This document shows positions 7,756 to 17,510 of a DNA stretch of 64,000 bases, piece after piece. Source of the stretch: Nocardia vaccinii NBRC 15922 (GTDB lineage Bacteria > Actinomycetota > Actinomycetes > Mycobacteriales > Mycobacteriaceae); NCBI RefSeq assembly GCF_001613305.1, contig NZ_BDCC01000035.1, forward strand, positions 186,001-250,000, in the 5' to 3' direction. Under the pieces are notes generated by a model. The model ran no database searches. It had not been told where the DNA came from and saw nothing but the letters and a program-made list of their open reading frames with translations. The stretch's first letter is position 1, and each line of letters begins with the position of its first letter. The translations under genes and the position numbers were made by a program.

Positions 7756-10700
7756 TCAGCGGCCCAAATAGTTGCGGTGTAGCGGGTATGCGAGCCCTTC
7801 CTGACCTTTTACGGACGGATTATCGAGTACGACTCCGAACTCCGGAATCTCGTCTCCATCGGCATCGTACAGCCTGAACTCGGTATAGTTCACCCGGCCG
7901 TTAGCATCCCTGTCCAGGATCTCCGCCCTGGCAAACATACCCGGATGCTCCTCCACAAAACGGTTGCACGCATTCTCCCAGACCTTCTTGGCGGATACGT
8001 TCGAGTTGCCATGCTGAGCGATGATGTTCTCCGAGACGTTGACGTCCTTGTAATTCTTCACGCCCGCCTCCGGAATCAGATGACCACGATGATCGACGCC
8101 TGTGATCCACCCCACCGGGTGATCGAGGTGTGAGACCCCGTGTTTCTTGTAATTTGCCGGCACTTCCATCCTGGCAACAGCCACCTTGGTTCTATCGTTC
8201 TCATCGACCACATAGGTGGCATCACCGAGATCGACACGCTTGCCGACATCTGGCAGCAGCAGCCTTCGATCGAATTCGGATTCGGATTCGGATTCGGATT
8301 CCGTCGAATCCGAATCTCGTTTCACTGCCGAGTCCGGGTCCAGCGGGCGTTTGGCTTCCTCGGGCGTCCCCGGGACGAAGCCGTCCTCGCCGGCGGGTGT
8401 CTTGGTGCCGTCGGGGTGGGTGGTGTGCCATTCGCCGTCCGGGGGGATGTGGGGGCGGGGGTTGCCATTGTCGTCTTTTTCGGAGGTGCTGCTGTAGACG
8501 CGGCCGTTCTCGTCGGACCATGCCTTTTCGGTGGGGGCGAGAACATCGGTGTCGAGGTGGTTGGCCAGGCGGTTGGCGAAGCCGTTCTCCGATGCGTCGC
8601 AGCCGATCATGCGGATGGGCTTCTCGCCGTCCCAACCGTGCTCACGCAGCATGTCGCCGAATTCCTCCGGCGTGTAACGGTGTTCGCCGATTCGGAGGTA
8701 GCCGTCGGCGGTGACGTGGGCATCTACGGTGAAGTAGCGGTCGTCGGCGGGGACGCGAGCGGCCAGCCTGCTCAGCTCGGGATCTTGCGCGTGCAACGAG
8801 AGGCCGGCGTCGGTCGGCTCGGCATGGTCGCGGAATGCGTCCTCGATGCTCGGGCGCTCGGGCGACACGGATTCGTCCGGATGCGGCGAGCCGTCTTCGT
8901 GATGATCCTGATCTGTCGAATCACGCTGCGGCTCTTGCCGTTCGTGATCGCCGGGGCGAGTAGGCGGTTCGTCGTGCTCGCCGGTGCGGTGTTCCTCCGG
9001 GGTGCGGTCGGACGGGTGGAGTCCATCCTCGCCGGGGTGGGAATTCTCCGGCAGACCGGCACGGGTGCCAGGATCGTCGCCGGGAGGTCCCGGGGGACGG
9101 GTTCCGTTGTCGCCGTTGGGATTTTGCTCATTCGGATGGGGGCCGTCGTCGTCACCGCGGGCGCGGGCGCCGACGAGTTCGCGCGGGTGGTCGGCACTAC
9201 CCGCACGGTCCGTACGGCTGGAATCGCCCGCCCTGGGGCCGGATTCGCCCGGACGAGAGCTGGATTCGCCCCCGCGTGGGCCGCGTTCGACGCCCGTGCT
9301 GCGCGCCCGGATCGGCGAGGAGGATTCGGGGCGGTCGCCGATGCGGCTCGCCGGTCGTTCCGGATCGCCCGGACGCTGAACGTTGTCGGCCAGACCGGCA
9401 CGCGTCGACGGCTCCGGCGGAGCGGGAGTGTCGTGAATGCCCGAGATATCGTCCGGCACAACCAGTTCCGGTTCGTCCGCAGACCGCGCCCCGGCGACCG
9501 AAACATCCTCGGCACGCGGAGCTTCCGAGACCGGCCGATCGAGCGAGGCGCTGAACGGCTTGTCCGCGGACAGGGAATCGGCAGTCGAGGGATCCGGCGC
9601 CGGCCGCGGCTCGGACGACTCGGCACTGCCCGCCACCGGGCGATCGGCCGGTGTGGTCGTGGATTCGCCCCGCGCCGGGGTGGTTTCGGAATGGGTGGGC
9701 CGGTAGGCGCTCGAGCCGTCCCCGGTCGCCTGTGGACGCGGACTCGATCCCGCCGCACGCACACCATCGCCCGCCGAACCTGCCGAACGCGCCGAGACCG
9801 GCGACTCCGGCCGCGCGACATTGTCCGCACGCGCGCCCGAATGATCCCCTCCCGTAGTGAAATTCGCTCCCTCGGCACGCGGTTCGGCATCATGCGATCG
9901 GAGCGGATGAGACTCGGCCGAATGCGATTCCGGACGCGCCCCGTCCGAACCGGTCGAATGACCCTGCTGCCCGGTGTCGGACGGCGTCTCGTCGGCGGGA
10001 CGCGAATCCGGCGGTCGATCATGCTCGGAGGATGCCGAATCATTCTGCGCGCCGGGTTTTTCCGAGCTGTGTTCCGATCCGGTCGGCTGCGTCGAATCGG
10101 ACGCCTGAGTGTCGTGCTGCTGGGCGAGGCCCGAGTCCTGCTCGCTCGAGGACGGCGAATGCTCATTCGCGACGCTCCCGGCCGGCTCGACATGCGGCGA
10201 ACCGCCATCCTGGCCGTCCGAGGGAACGGACACCCGCTCCGGAGGCGCACCGCCCTCGTCGAGATTCACCCGGGTATGGGGCGCGGTGCCGTCCTCGATC
10301 GGACCGTGATCTCCGCCCAGGGAGCCGTGCGCTCCCCAGAACGCGCCCGCGACCAGCGCGCTCGGATCCATCTGCCACTGCCCCGTGTACGCCATGTCGA
10401 CCAGCCCGCTGGCCAGCGTCCCGGTCACCCCGCCGGTGATGCCCGACACCAGGCCCCTGAACATCCCGCTGCTCAGGTTCCGCATCCACCCCTGCATGAG
10501 CCCACCGGCGAAACCGCCCGTCAGGCCACCCGCCAAACCCTCGACGGCGGTCTTCCCCACATCGCCCCAGTGGATGCCGTCCTGATGACCGCTCTGTACC
10601 TTCGCCTCTTGATTGGCCAGATTCACACCGGCGGGAATGGCCGCGTCCAGCACCAGGTGCAGCAGGATCCGTTGCCACTGGTTCTTCAACGTCGTGAGCA

Positions 10701-11211
10701 GGACGTCCTTCAGCCCGTTCTCAGCGATGGCCTTCAGTAACTGCCGCATGGCCAGCCGCGCGCCGACCCGGGATATCGCGATCGTGGCCGCCTGTTCCGC
10801 GGGCGCGGTCGGCGGAAACGCCTCCTCGGCCAGCAGTGCGGCCGCCGTCGTCAACAGCAGCGTCTCGAACTGGATCTTCCCGCCCTCGATCGAGTCGCCG
10901 GTGGACTGGGCGCTGTCGCCGACGTGGTTGAACCAGGAGACCAGCTGGTCGATGGACTGCGGACCCGAACGCATGGACTGCAGCTGCTTGATCATCGCGT
11001 CGCCGCCGGAACCTTCGGGATACGCGGCCTGCACCGCGCCGATGGCCGCGTCGATATCGCCGTCGATGTCGGCGAGCGATTTCGCCGCGTCGTGCCAATC
11101 GTCGGCGAGGTCCCACATCTTGTTCTCGTCGCCGTCGGGCCACTCCAGCCCCAGCCACGTGAGGAGGTACTCGAGGCCGGACGGCTTGTCCATGCCGCCT
11201 ATGACGACCAC
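7756..11211 (-). CDS. Polymorphic toxin: WXG-like/helical N-terminus, long disordered linker, C-terminal DNA/RNA non-specific endonuclease
   Basis: Predicted 1151-aa protein. Residues about 7-300 form a helical export-type head (GLEWPDGDENKMWDLADDWHDAA, then Gly/Ala-rich possible membrane-active stretches). About 310-820 is a Pro/Ser/Asp/Glu-rich disordered linker. A pre-toxin module follows (IRMIGCDASENGFANRLANHL, DVLAPTEKAW), then an acidic Ser-Glu repeat. The last 130 residues hold RGHLI and NVSENIIAQHGNSN, the pattern of the Endonuclease_NS_2 class. It is probably secreted by a type VII (ESX) system together with the divergent WXG100 protein. The start is GTG at 11211 or ATG at 11193; no clear ribosome site decides. 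Confidence 0.8.
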   Translation of the reverse strand: MVVIGGMDKPSGLEYLLTWLGLEWPDGDENKMWDLADDWHDAAKSLADIDGDIDAAIGAVQAAYPEGSGGDAMIKQLQSMRSGPQSIDQLVSWFNHVGDSAQSTGDSIEGGKIQFETLLLTTAAALLAEEAFPPTAPAEQAATIAISRVGARLAMRQLLKAIAENGLKDVLLTTLKNQWQRILLHLVLDAAIPAGVNLANQEAKVQSGHQDGIHWGDVGKTAVEGLAGGLTGGFAGGLMQGWMRNLSSGMFRGLVSGITGGVTGTLASGLVDMAYTGQWQMDPSALVAGAFWGAHGSLGGDHGPIEDGTAPHTRVNLDEGGAPPERVSVPSDGQDGGSPHVEPAGSVANEHSPSSSEQDSGLAQQHDTQASDSTQPTGSEHSSEKPGAQNDSASSEHDRPPDSRPADETPSDTGQQGHSTGSDGARPESHSAESHPLRSHDAEPRAEGANFTTGGDHSGARADNVARPESPVSARSAGSAGDGVRAAGSSPRPQATGDGSSAYRPTHSETTPARGESTTTPADRPVAGSAESSEPRPAPDPSTADSLSADKPFSASLDRPVSEAPRAEDVSVAGARSADEPELVVPDDISGIHDTPAPPEPSTRAGLADNVQRPGDPERPASRIGDRPESSSPIRARSTGVERGPRGGESSSRPGESGPRAGDSSRTDRAGSADHPRELVGARARGDDDGPHPNEQNPNGDNGTRPPGPPGDDPGTRAGLPENSHPGEDGLHPSDRTPEEHRTGEHDEPPTRPGDHERQEPQRDSTDQDHHEDGSPHPDESVSPERPSIEDAFRDHAEPTDAGLSLHAQDPELSRLAARVPADDRYFTVDAHVTADGYLRIGEHRYTPEEFGDMLREHGWDGEKPIRMIGCDASENGFANRLANHLDTDVLAPTEKAWSDENGRVYSSTSEKDDNGNPRPHIPPDGEWHTTHPDGTKTPAGEDGFVPGTPEEAKRPLDPDSAVKRDSDSTESESESESEFDRRLLLPDVGKRVDLGDATYVVDENDRTKVAVARMEVPANYKKHGVSHLDHPVGWITGVDHRGHLIPEAGVKNYKDVNVSENIIAQHGNSNVSAKKVWENACNRFVEEHPGMFARAEILDRDANGRVNYTEFRLYDADGDEIPEFGVVLDNPSVKGQEGLAYPLHRNYLGR
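8273..8302. repeat. Hexanucleotide tandem repeat (about 5 units) coding Ser-Glu repeats
   Basis: About five copies of GGATTC-type hexamers within the toxin gene encode an acidic Ser-Glu run between the pre-toxin and nuclease modules. The unit is a multiple of three, so copy-number change would alter linker length without a frameshift. Confidence 0.8.
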
Positions 11212-11535
11212 CCGCCGGCGCGGTTACTCCGGTTCACCGAATGTCCCCCTCCCGATGGAGCGCACCGAGCCGGTCGGCGAAACCGGAAGATGCCGCATCC
11301 ACTCCACATGGCTCATCCGACCCGATCCGGGCACGGACTTCCCGGTCCGCCGACCCTTGCAGCACCGGTATTCGTCACGGTGACACACAGCGGGCGCGAC
11401 CGCAAGCCCCGAACCCCTTGGACTACACGGTCTTTGGAATCGGCTTGCCGACGCCTCGGGCGGGCGGCTATCTTTGATTCGGAAACGCTATGTTCGAATG
11501 GCATTCGAGTACACGGGGTTCGGAGGGGGCCAGCC
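11212..11535. promoter_or_regulatory. Divergent intergenic region between toxin and WXG100 genes
   Basis: This 324-nt gap should hold the promoters of the toxin (minus) and the WXG100-YbaB pair (plus). It is less GC-rich near 11470-11520. I see no clear operator, repeat or coding region, apart from GGAGGGGG before the WXG100 start. Confidence 0.4.
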
Positions 11536-11844
11536 ATGGGCAAAGTTCAGGTGGATCCGGAACTACTTCGGCAGGCTGCGGCGAAGACGCAGCACGTCAG
11601 CGATCGAATCACCAATGCGCTCACCACGTTGCAGTCCAAGGCCGACGGCCTGGGCTCACCCTGGGGTGAGGACGTGTACGGATACAAGTTCGCGGTGGAG
11701 AACGGTTATCTGGAAGCGCAGAAACAGCTGCACACCATCACCAACGGGTTGGCGGACCATTCCGGAAGTCACGCCGACGGTCAGCAGACCTCCGCGAAGT
11801 ATCTCGACGACACCGACCAGGGCAACTCCGACGGCTTCCGATAG
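11536..11844 (+). CDS. WXG100/ESAT-6-like secreted protein
   Basis: A 102-aa helical protein starting at the ATG at 11536 after GGAGGGGG. A central W43-G44 (SPWGEDVYGYKF) separates two predicted helices, the layout of WXG100 partners of type VII secretion. The C-terminus is polar and flexible. It lies divergently from the nuclease toxin and just ahead of a YbaB-type gene, a common ESX-substrate arrangement. It probably pairs with the helical head of the toxin or aids its export. The WXG is not canonical (WGE), hence moderate confidence. Confidence 0.7.
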   Translation: MGKVQVDPELLRQAAAKTQHVSDRITNALTTLQSKADGLGSPWGEDVYGYKFAVENGYLEAQKQLHTITNGLADHSGSHADGQQTSAKYLDDTDQGNSDGFR

Positions 11845-11859
11845 CGCGCAGCGGCAACG

Positions 11860-12516
11860 ATGGCCAACGAATTCGCGAAGGCTCAACTGGCGGAGGTCAG
11901 GGCGGCCTTCCAGGATCAGCTCGCGCTGATCGCAGACCTGCAGTTTCGCCGCACCCAACTCACCGCGACGGGCACCGCACGCGGTAAACGGGTGACGGTG
12001 ACCGTGAATGCCGACGGCACCGTGATCGAAACCAAGTTCAACGGCAGCGTCCGCGATCTCAGCTATGCCGACATCGCCCGAGCGGTGACCGCCGCGGCCC
12101 AGCAGGCCGCGGCGGAATTGGCTCGCAAGAGCAGCGAACTCATGGCGCCGCTGCAGGATATGCGCGGCCGCTTTCCGCAGGTGCACGAAATCGTCGAGGG
12201 TATGCCCGATCTGATCTCGCAGCGGCCCAGGGCTCCCGAAGTCTCACTGGCACCGCCGAACTCGCCGCAGCGCCGCGCCGGCACCGCGGACGACATTCCC
12301 TTGGAGAATGCGGAGCGCCTCCCCCGGCGCGACGACAGCGGCGTCACCGAGTCCGGCTGGGCACCCACGACAAGCTCGACGGCACACGCCCAGGCGGCCA
12401 CCGGACCCGGCAGCGCGGCCCCCGAGACGGTCCCCGCCGCCGACCCACCGCCCGCGGGCTTCACCGAGGTCGAGGAGCCCGACCAGCGCGGTGGTGTCAC
12501 CGAAACCGGCTGGTGA
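11860..12516 (+). CDS. YbaB/EbfC-family protein with disordered tail
   Basis: A 218-aa protein 15 nt after the WXG100 gene. Residues about 1-110 fit the YbaB/EbfC fold (helix, then GKRVTVTVNADGTVIETKF, then a long helix). In ESX loci such proteins (EspL-like) act as substrate-specific chaperones or DNA-binding factors. The last 90 residues are Pro/Ala-rich and contain two copies of a GVTE(S/T)GW motif, the second at the very C-terminus. That repeat may be a recognition tag. It converges tail-to-tail with the debranching gene. Confidence 0.8.
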   Translation: MANEFAKAQLAEVRAAFQDQLALIADLQFRRTQLTATGTARGKRVTVTVNADGTVIETKFNGSVRDLSYADIARAVTAAAQQAAAELARKSSELMAPLQDMRGRFPQVHEIVEGMPDLISQRPRAPEVSLAPPNSPQRRAGTADDIPLENAERLPRRDDSGVTESGWAPTTSSTAHAQAATGPGSAAPETVPAADPPPAGFTEVEEPDQRGGVTETGW

Positions 12517-12531
12517 CCAGGCGTCGCGCAC

Positions 12532-14763
12532 TCAGTGGGTGATGAGTTTCCAATCCTGCGGAAGGTTCGACGAACGCACCTGATCGCCGTCGACCGCCAG
12601 GTCCAGCACCGTTCCACCCAGACGCAGATCGGTGAGTTCGACCCGTCCCCAGCGGGCCGGGACGTGCGGCAGGACGGTCAGAGTTCGATGGGGGACGTCG
12701 GGCTCGAGGCCGAGGAACGAGCGGACCAGCAGCAGCGGGGCCGCGCTCGCCCACGCCTGCGGCGAACAGGAGGTGGGATACGGCACCGGGGCGGGGAATC
12801 TGGATCGCGGGAAACCACAGAACAATTCGGGTAGTCGCCCACCGAAGGCCGACGCGGCGTCCAGCAGTCCGTCGGCGAGCCGGGTGGCCAGATCGATCGC
12901 GCCGGGAATGTGTCGATAGCGCAGCAGTCCGGCGACGGCGATGGCGGTGTCGTGCGGCCAGACCGAGCCGTTGTGGTAGCTCATCGGATTGAACGCGCCC
13001 ATGCCCGAAGCCAGTGTGCGCAAACCGAATCCGCTGTCCATCTGCGGCGTGGACAGCTGTTCCACGATCCGCGCGGCGTGTTCGTCGGTCGCGATCCCCG
13101 ACCACAGGCAGTGCCCGATATTACTGGTGAGCGAATCCACGCGGCGCTTGTGGCGATCCAGAGCTATTGCGTACCAACCTTTTTCGGGGATCCAGAAAGC
13201 CTCGGCGAATTTGCTGCGCAATTCGGCGGCCCGGTCGCGCAGGCGGGTCGCGGTCGCCGATTCGCCGAATTCCTCGGCCAATTCCGCCCGCGCGGTCAGT
13301 GCCGCGTAGGCGTAGCCCTGCACCTCACACAGAGCGATCGGCGTCGGCGCCAAATGCCCCGCGCTGTCGTTGATTCCGTCGAAACTGTCCTTCCAGCCCT
13401 GATTGGCCAGGCCGCGATCGGTGGCGCGCTGGTATTCCACGAAACCGTCGCCGTCGCGATCACCGAAATGCTCGATCCACTCCAGTGCGGCATCCGCGGC
13501 GGGCAGCAACGCCTGCACCGCCTCCAGATCCGCGCCCCAGCGCCGCACCTCGGCAAGCAGCATCACGAAAAGCGGTGTGGCGTCGACTGTTCCGTAATAG
13601 ACCTCACCGCCGAGCACCTGACCGCTGGCGGGGCCGCGACGGATCTCGTGCATGATCCGGCCCGGCTCCTCCTCGGTCAGCGGATCCACCCGCTGCCCCT
13701 GCATCTCGGCCAGCTGCTGCATGGTGCCCAGCGCCAGGCCGACGTCCAGCGGCAACGCCATCCACGCGGTCAGCAGGCTGTCGCGGCCGAACAGGGTCAT
13801 GAACCAGGGCGCACCCGCCGCGACGAAGGTGCGGCCCTCGCGGGTGTCGTCGTGGATGCGCAGCGCGCCCAGATCGCTCTCGGTGCGCTGCAGGACCGAG
13901 GTGAGCAGCGGATCACCCGCGGTGAGTTTCGTCGCGGTATCGCGCCACGCCTCGATCTTGCGACCGGGTTCGCTGGCCCCGTAGTGCTCGCCGGGCCGCA
14001 CCGGCGGCCGGGCGCGTTGATTGGCCATCGTCGGCTGCGCGAGAATTTCGGTCCGCCAGCACCCGCCGGGCGGGACCACTACCCGCCAGGACAGCGAACC
14101 GGGCAGCACCTGCGGCAGTTCCGAGGAGGTGACGGCCAGCCCGCGGGCCCGATCGGCCCGATCGGTGAACACCAGTTCGTCATCGGTGACCAGGACGTCC
14201 GCGCGGCCGTGGACACCGCGACCCTCCTTGACCGCGAACAGATCCATGAAATCGCCCTCGGCGTGCAGTTCGAGCACGACGGCGGTGGGTTCGCGGCCGA
14301 GGTTCTCCAGCGTGACCGTCTCGCGCAGCCCCTCGGCGACCAACCGGTCGCGCACCACGAGCAGAGTGCTGTCGGCCGCACCGGCGCGCGGCGGGCGGCG
14401 CAGCACGAACCGCGCGGTGAACGCCTCCGGGCTCAGCACCGAGAGCGGTTCGGGCCGATGCCCGTCCACCCGCAGTTCCCAGCGGGACACCACCCGCGCG
14501 TCGCGATAGAACAGCCCGTGCGAGGTGCCGGGCTCGACATCGCCCACGCGATCGGACAGGCAGAACGTACTGCCCTCCACCAGCGTGATCGCACCACCTA
14601 CACCGCCGAGCGTCGGGGGTTCCCCGGCATTGAGCGGGCCGGGGCTCACGCGCTCGTACCCGTCGGCTCGTCCGGCGACATCGTCACCGGTCTGTACATC
14701 ATCGGCTCGATCGTCATCACCATTCCGGACGGTTCCTCCCATTGCACCGGGAACAGCTGGCAT
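12532..14763 (-). CDS. Glycogen debranching-like amylo-alpha-1,6-glucosidase (GH63/GH13-33 MGH-like family)
   Basis: The protein has the actinobacterial debranching-type N-terminal domain (TLVEGSTFCLSDRVGDVEPGTSHGLFYRDARVVSRWEL) and a C-terminal (alpha/alpha)6 barrel. Barrel motifs include TLFGRDSLLTAW, GEVYYGTVDATPLFV, NQGWKDSFDGI and NPMSYHNGSVWPHDTAIA, with acidic catalytic candidates in GRDS and KDSFD. It probably hydrolyses alpha-glucosidic links in glycogen or a related glucan. The start is uncertain: ATG at 14763 gives 743 aa, and a GTG near 14650 at SPGPLNAGEPP would fit many homologues better. It is not obviously linked to neighbours. Confidence 0.82.
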   Translation of the reverse strand: MPAVPGAMGGTVRNGDDDRADDVQTGDDVAGRADGYERVSPGPLNAGEPPTLGGVGGAITLVEGSTFCLSDRVGDVEPGTSHGLFYRDARVVSRWELRVDGHRPEPLSVLSPEAFTARFVLRRPPRAGAADSTLLVVRDRLVAEGLRETVTLENLGREPTAVVLELHAEGDFMDLFAVKEGRGVHGRADVLVTDDELVFTDRADRARGLAVTSSELPQVLPGSLSWRVVVPPGGCWRTEILAQPTMANQRARPPVRPGEHYGASEPGRKIEAWRDTATKLTAGDPLLTSVLQRTESDLGALRIHDDTREGRTFVAAGAPWFMTLFGRDSLLTAWMALPLDVGLALGTMQQLAEMQGQRVDPLTEEEPGRIMHEIRRGPASGQVLGGEVYYGTVDATPLFVMLLAEVRRWGADLEAVQALLPAADAALEWIEHFGDRDGDGFVEYQRATDRGLANQGWKDSFDGINDSAGHLAPTPIALCEVQGYAYAALTARAELAEEFGESATATRLRDRAAELRSKFAEAFWIPEKGWYAIALDRHKRRVDSLTSNIGHCLWSGIATDEHAARIVEQLSTPQMDSGFGLRTLASGMGAFNPMSYHNGSVWPHDTAIAVAGLLRYRHIPGAIDLATRLADGLLDAASAFGGRLPELFCGFPRSRFPAPVPYPTSCSPQAWASAAPLLLVRSFLGLEPDVPHRTLTVLPHVPARWGRVELTDLRLGGTVLDLAVDGDQVRSSNLPQDWKLITH

Positions 14764-15149
14764 CGCGCTTCGGACACTCCGGCGTCGGCCGCATCGAACC
14801 AGGTGGTCGCGCTGTGGCCGGACCGACTCAGGTGAACAAGCGTAGCCGGTCGCGGCGAAACCCACGACTTGCCGCGTGACGAGCCGATAGCGTTCGGCAC
14901 GCTCACCGTCACCGGCACGCGGCAGATCGGTGACCACTATCCGCGGCGCCGGAGTCGGTCCGCCGGCCGTACATCCCACCCGGTCGATCCGCATGTGGTT
15001 CCCGGACGGGGGCGACACTTCGACGCAGCGCGCGGTCACACCCTGGTCTCCCCGATCCGACCCGCGCCGCGTTCGATCGTCGGATCGCTGAAATCCCTTC
15101 TGCCCAAGGCAAATAACGCCGCCCCACGTACCGGCGGTGAGTGCGCGCC
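14764..15149. other. Intergenic region, no gene supported
   Basis: These 386 nt lie between secA2 (ending at 15150 on the minus strand) and the start of the debranching gene. The debranching frame stays open upstream, but the sequence there is Arg/Pro-rich and looks like non-coding high-GC DNA. I see no hairpin or promoter I can defend. Confidence 0.4.
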
Positions 15150-17510
15150 CTACTCCCGCAGACCCAGCGCGACCGCGCTCCGGCGCACCTTGCCGCCCAC
15201 ATAATCGGCGAAGCGCCGCTCATGTGATCCGAACGGGTTGTCGTTGATCAGATACGTCCAGGTGGAGGAGGGACCCTCGACTCCGGCCGATTCGAGATCC
15301 ACGCCGTCGGCGGTGATTTCGGCCCGATCGAAGGCATCCGCGGCCCGGTCGTACACCGTGGCCAGGAAGGTGCCGAACTCCTCGACGGCGATGCGGTGGA
15401 ATTCGTCGATCGGCGTCTCCCGGCCCAGGGCGCGCAGGTGGATGCCCTCGCGCACATCGGCGAGATAGGACAGGTGTTCGCTCCAGCGCCGATCGAGATG
15501 GTGCAGCACGATCAGCCGGGCGGCCTCGGCGGTGGCCGCCTCTCCCGCCTCCTTTTCGGAACTTTCGTAATGCTCGCCGCACAACTCCCGGATTCGCTCG
15601 GCGGCCAAGCCGTCTCGCAACACCCCTGCGCGATGCCGCAGCACCTCGTCGCGCTGAATCGTGATCAGGTGGTGGTAGCGCCAGGTGTTGCGGTGCGTCG
15701 CCAGATGTTCGCCCTCCGCGACCCGCTGGGCATGATCCATGGCGCGCTGCGCGTCAGCGTCGTGCACGCGGCCGTCCTCGTCGACCTTCCGGGGTTGCAC
15801 CGGCCGGACGTGGTCCACCAGCACCTCGTCCTCGAGGCTGGTGAAGAACACCGAACTGCCCGGATCACCCTGCCGGCCGGCTCGCCCGCGCAACTGATCG
15901 TCCAGCCGCCCGGTGTGATAGCGGCCCGCGCCCACCACGCACAACCCGCCGAGCTCGGCAACCCGCTCATAATCCTCGCCGTCGACCGAGCCCAGCCGGA
16001 TGTCGGTGCCGCGACCGGCCATCTGGGTGGAAATCGTCACGCGGCCGAATTCGCCTGCGCGCGCGATGATCCCAGCCTCCTCGGCGTCGTTCTTGGCGTT
16101 GAGCACCACACCGCCGATGCCCGCGTCGACCAGGGTGCGGGCGATCCGCTCGGATTCGGCCACACTCGCGGTGCCCAGCAGCACCGGACGGCCCTGCTCG
16201 TGCACCGAGCGCACATATTCCACGATGGCGTCGAATTTGGCGTCCTCGGTGTGGAACTGCCGATCGGGTTCGTCGGTGCGGATGCACGGTACGTTGGTCG
16301 GGATCGCGCCGGTCTCCAGCCGGTAGAACTCCGCGAGCTGATCGGCCACCGCCACGGCGGTACCGCTCATTCCGCACACGGTGCGGTACCGGCCGATCAG
16401 CGCCTGCACCAGAATCGAATCCAGAATCGTGCCGGTCGGCGTGGTGTCCAGACCCTCCTTGGCCTCCACCGCGGCGTGCAGTCCGTCCGGCCAGCGTTGC
16501 AACCGCGCGACCCGGCCGCGGGCGGCGTTGATCAACTCCACCTTGCCGTCGCGGACCAGATAGTCCACGTCACGGTGCAGCAGGGCGTGCGCGTGCAGGG
16601 CGAGCTGGATTCGGGTCAGCTGATCGGCTCCTTCGACGGTGTAGAGATCCACATCGCCGAGCAATCCCTGGACGCGGTCGATGCCGGCGTCGGTGAGAAA
16701 GACGTTGCGGCGGTCGCCGTCGACCTCGTAGTGCACCGCTTCGACCAGATCGCGCACGACGTGCGCGACATCGATGTCGGCGTGGCCGTGGTCGATCGCG
16801 CCCGCCAGCACCAGCGGTACCGTGGCCTCGTCGATCAGGACCGAGTCGGCCTCGTCCACGATCACCACGTCCGGATCGGGCAGCACGATCTCGGCGGGAT
16901 CGGTGCACATCCGGTCGCGCAGGACGTCGAAGCCGACCTCGCTCACCGGCACATAGGTCACATCGCAGGCGTAGGCGTCCTTACGCTGCTGCGGATCGGT
17001 GTGCTGATCCACGAAGCCGACCGTCACGCCCAGCAGCCCGTACAGCTCGCCCATCCACTCCGCGTCGCGGCGGGCCAGGTAGTCGTTCACCGAGACCACG
17101 TGCACGCGGCGGCCGCGCAGTGCGAATCCGGCCGCGGCGAGCGCTCCCGCCAGGGTCTTTCCCTCGCCGGTGGCCATCTCGACGACGTATCCGCGCAGCA
17201 GCCCGACCACACCGAGCAACTGGGTGTCGAACGGACGCTCGTCCAGCGCCCGGCGCGCGGCCTCGCGTCCCAGCGCACAGATCCGCGCCAGCTCATCGGC
17301 CCCGAACGGCCGATCGGGCTCGGCGCGCACCTGCCGGGCCGCCTCGATCAAGCCTTCCGCGGACAGCTCCCGGAACTCGTCCTCGAGTTCGCCCGCCGCA
17401 TCGACCACCGGCCGATACCGCAGCAGATCCGCACTGCCCGGCCGTTCGATGATCCGCCGCACCCGATCACCGATTCCCCGCAGCCACCCGCTTCCACGCT
17501 CGCCCGCCAC
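15150..17510 (-). CDS. secA2: Accessory preprotein translocase ATPase SecA2
   Basis: Predicted 786-aa SecA motor starting at the GTG at 17510, chosen because GGAGG lies 5 nt upstream. Walker A is MATGEGKT (about 112-119), the DEAD-type box is VIVDEADSVLIDEAT, and the helicase C part has QMAGRGTDIRLG and DDQLRGRAGRQGDPGSSVFF. The length (below about 900) and the missing C-terminal zinc-binding tail fit the accessory SecA2 rather than SecA1. It exports a subset of proteins lacking typical signals in actinobacteria. It may serve exported proteins of this region, but no partner is evident. Confidence 0.92.
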   Translation of the reverse strand: MAGERGSGWLRGIGDRVRRIIERPGSADLLRYRPVVDAAGELEDEFRELSAEGLIEAARQVRAEPDRPFGADELARICALGREAARRALDERPFDTQLLGVVGLLRGYVVEMATGEGKTLAGALAAAGFALRGRRVHVVSVNDYLARRDAEWMGELYGLLGVTVGFVDQHTDPQQRKDAYACDVTYVPVSEVGFDVLRDRMCTDPAEIVLPDPDVVIVDEADSVLIDEATVPLVLAGAIDHGHADIDVAHVVRDLVEAVHYEVDGDRRNVFLTDAGIDRVQGLLGDVDLYTVEGADQLTRIQLALHAHALLHRDVDYLVRDGKVELINAARGRVARLQRWPDGLHAAVEAKEGLDTTPTGTILDSILVQALIGRYRTVCGMSGTAVAVADQLAEFYRLETGAIPTNVPCIRTDEPDRQFHTEDAKFDAIVEYVRSVHEQGRPVLLGTASVAESERIARTLVDAGIGGVVLNAKNDAEEAGIIARAGEFGRVTISTQMAGRGTDIRLGSVDGEDYERVAELGGLCVVGAGRYHTGRLDDQLRGRAGRQGDPGSSVFFTSLEDEVLVDHVRPVQPRKVDEDGRVHDADAQRAMDHAQRVAEGEHLATHRNTWRYHHLITIQRDEVLRHRAGVLRDGLAAERIRELCGEHYESSEKEAGEAATAEAARLIVLHHLDRRWSEHLSYLADVREGIHLRALGRETPIDEFHRIAVEEFGTFLATVYDRAADAFDRAEITADGVDLESAGVEGPSSTWTYLINDNPFGSHERRFADYVGGKVRRSAVALGLRE

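Noticed and set aside
8273..8302. Phase-variable switch
   Set aside because: The repeat unit is 6 nt, so slippage keeps the frame and cannot turn the gene on or off.
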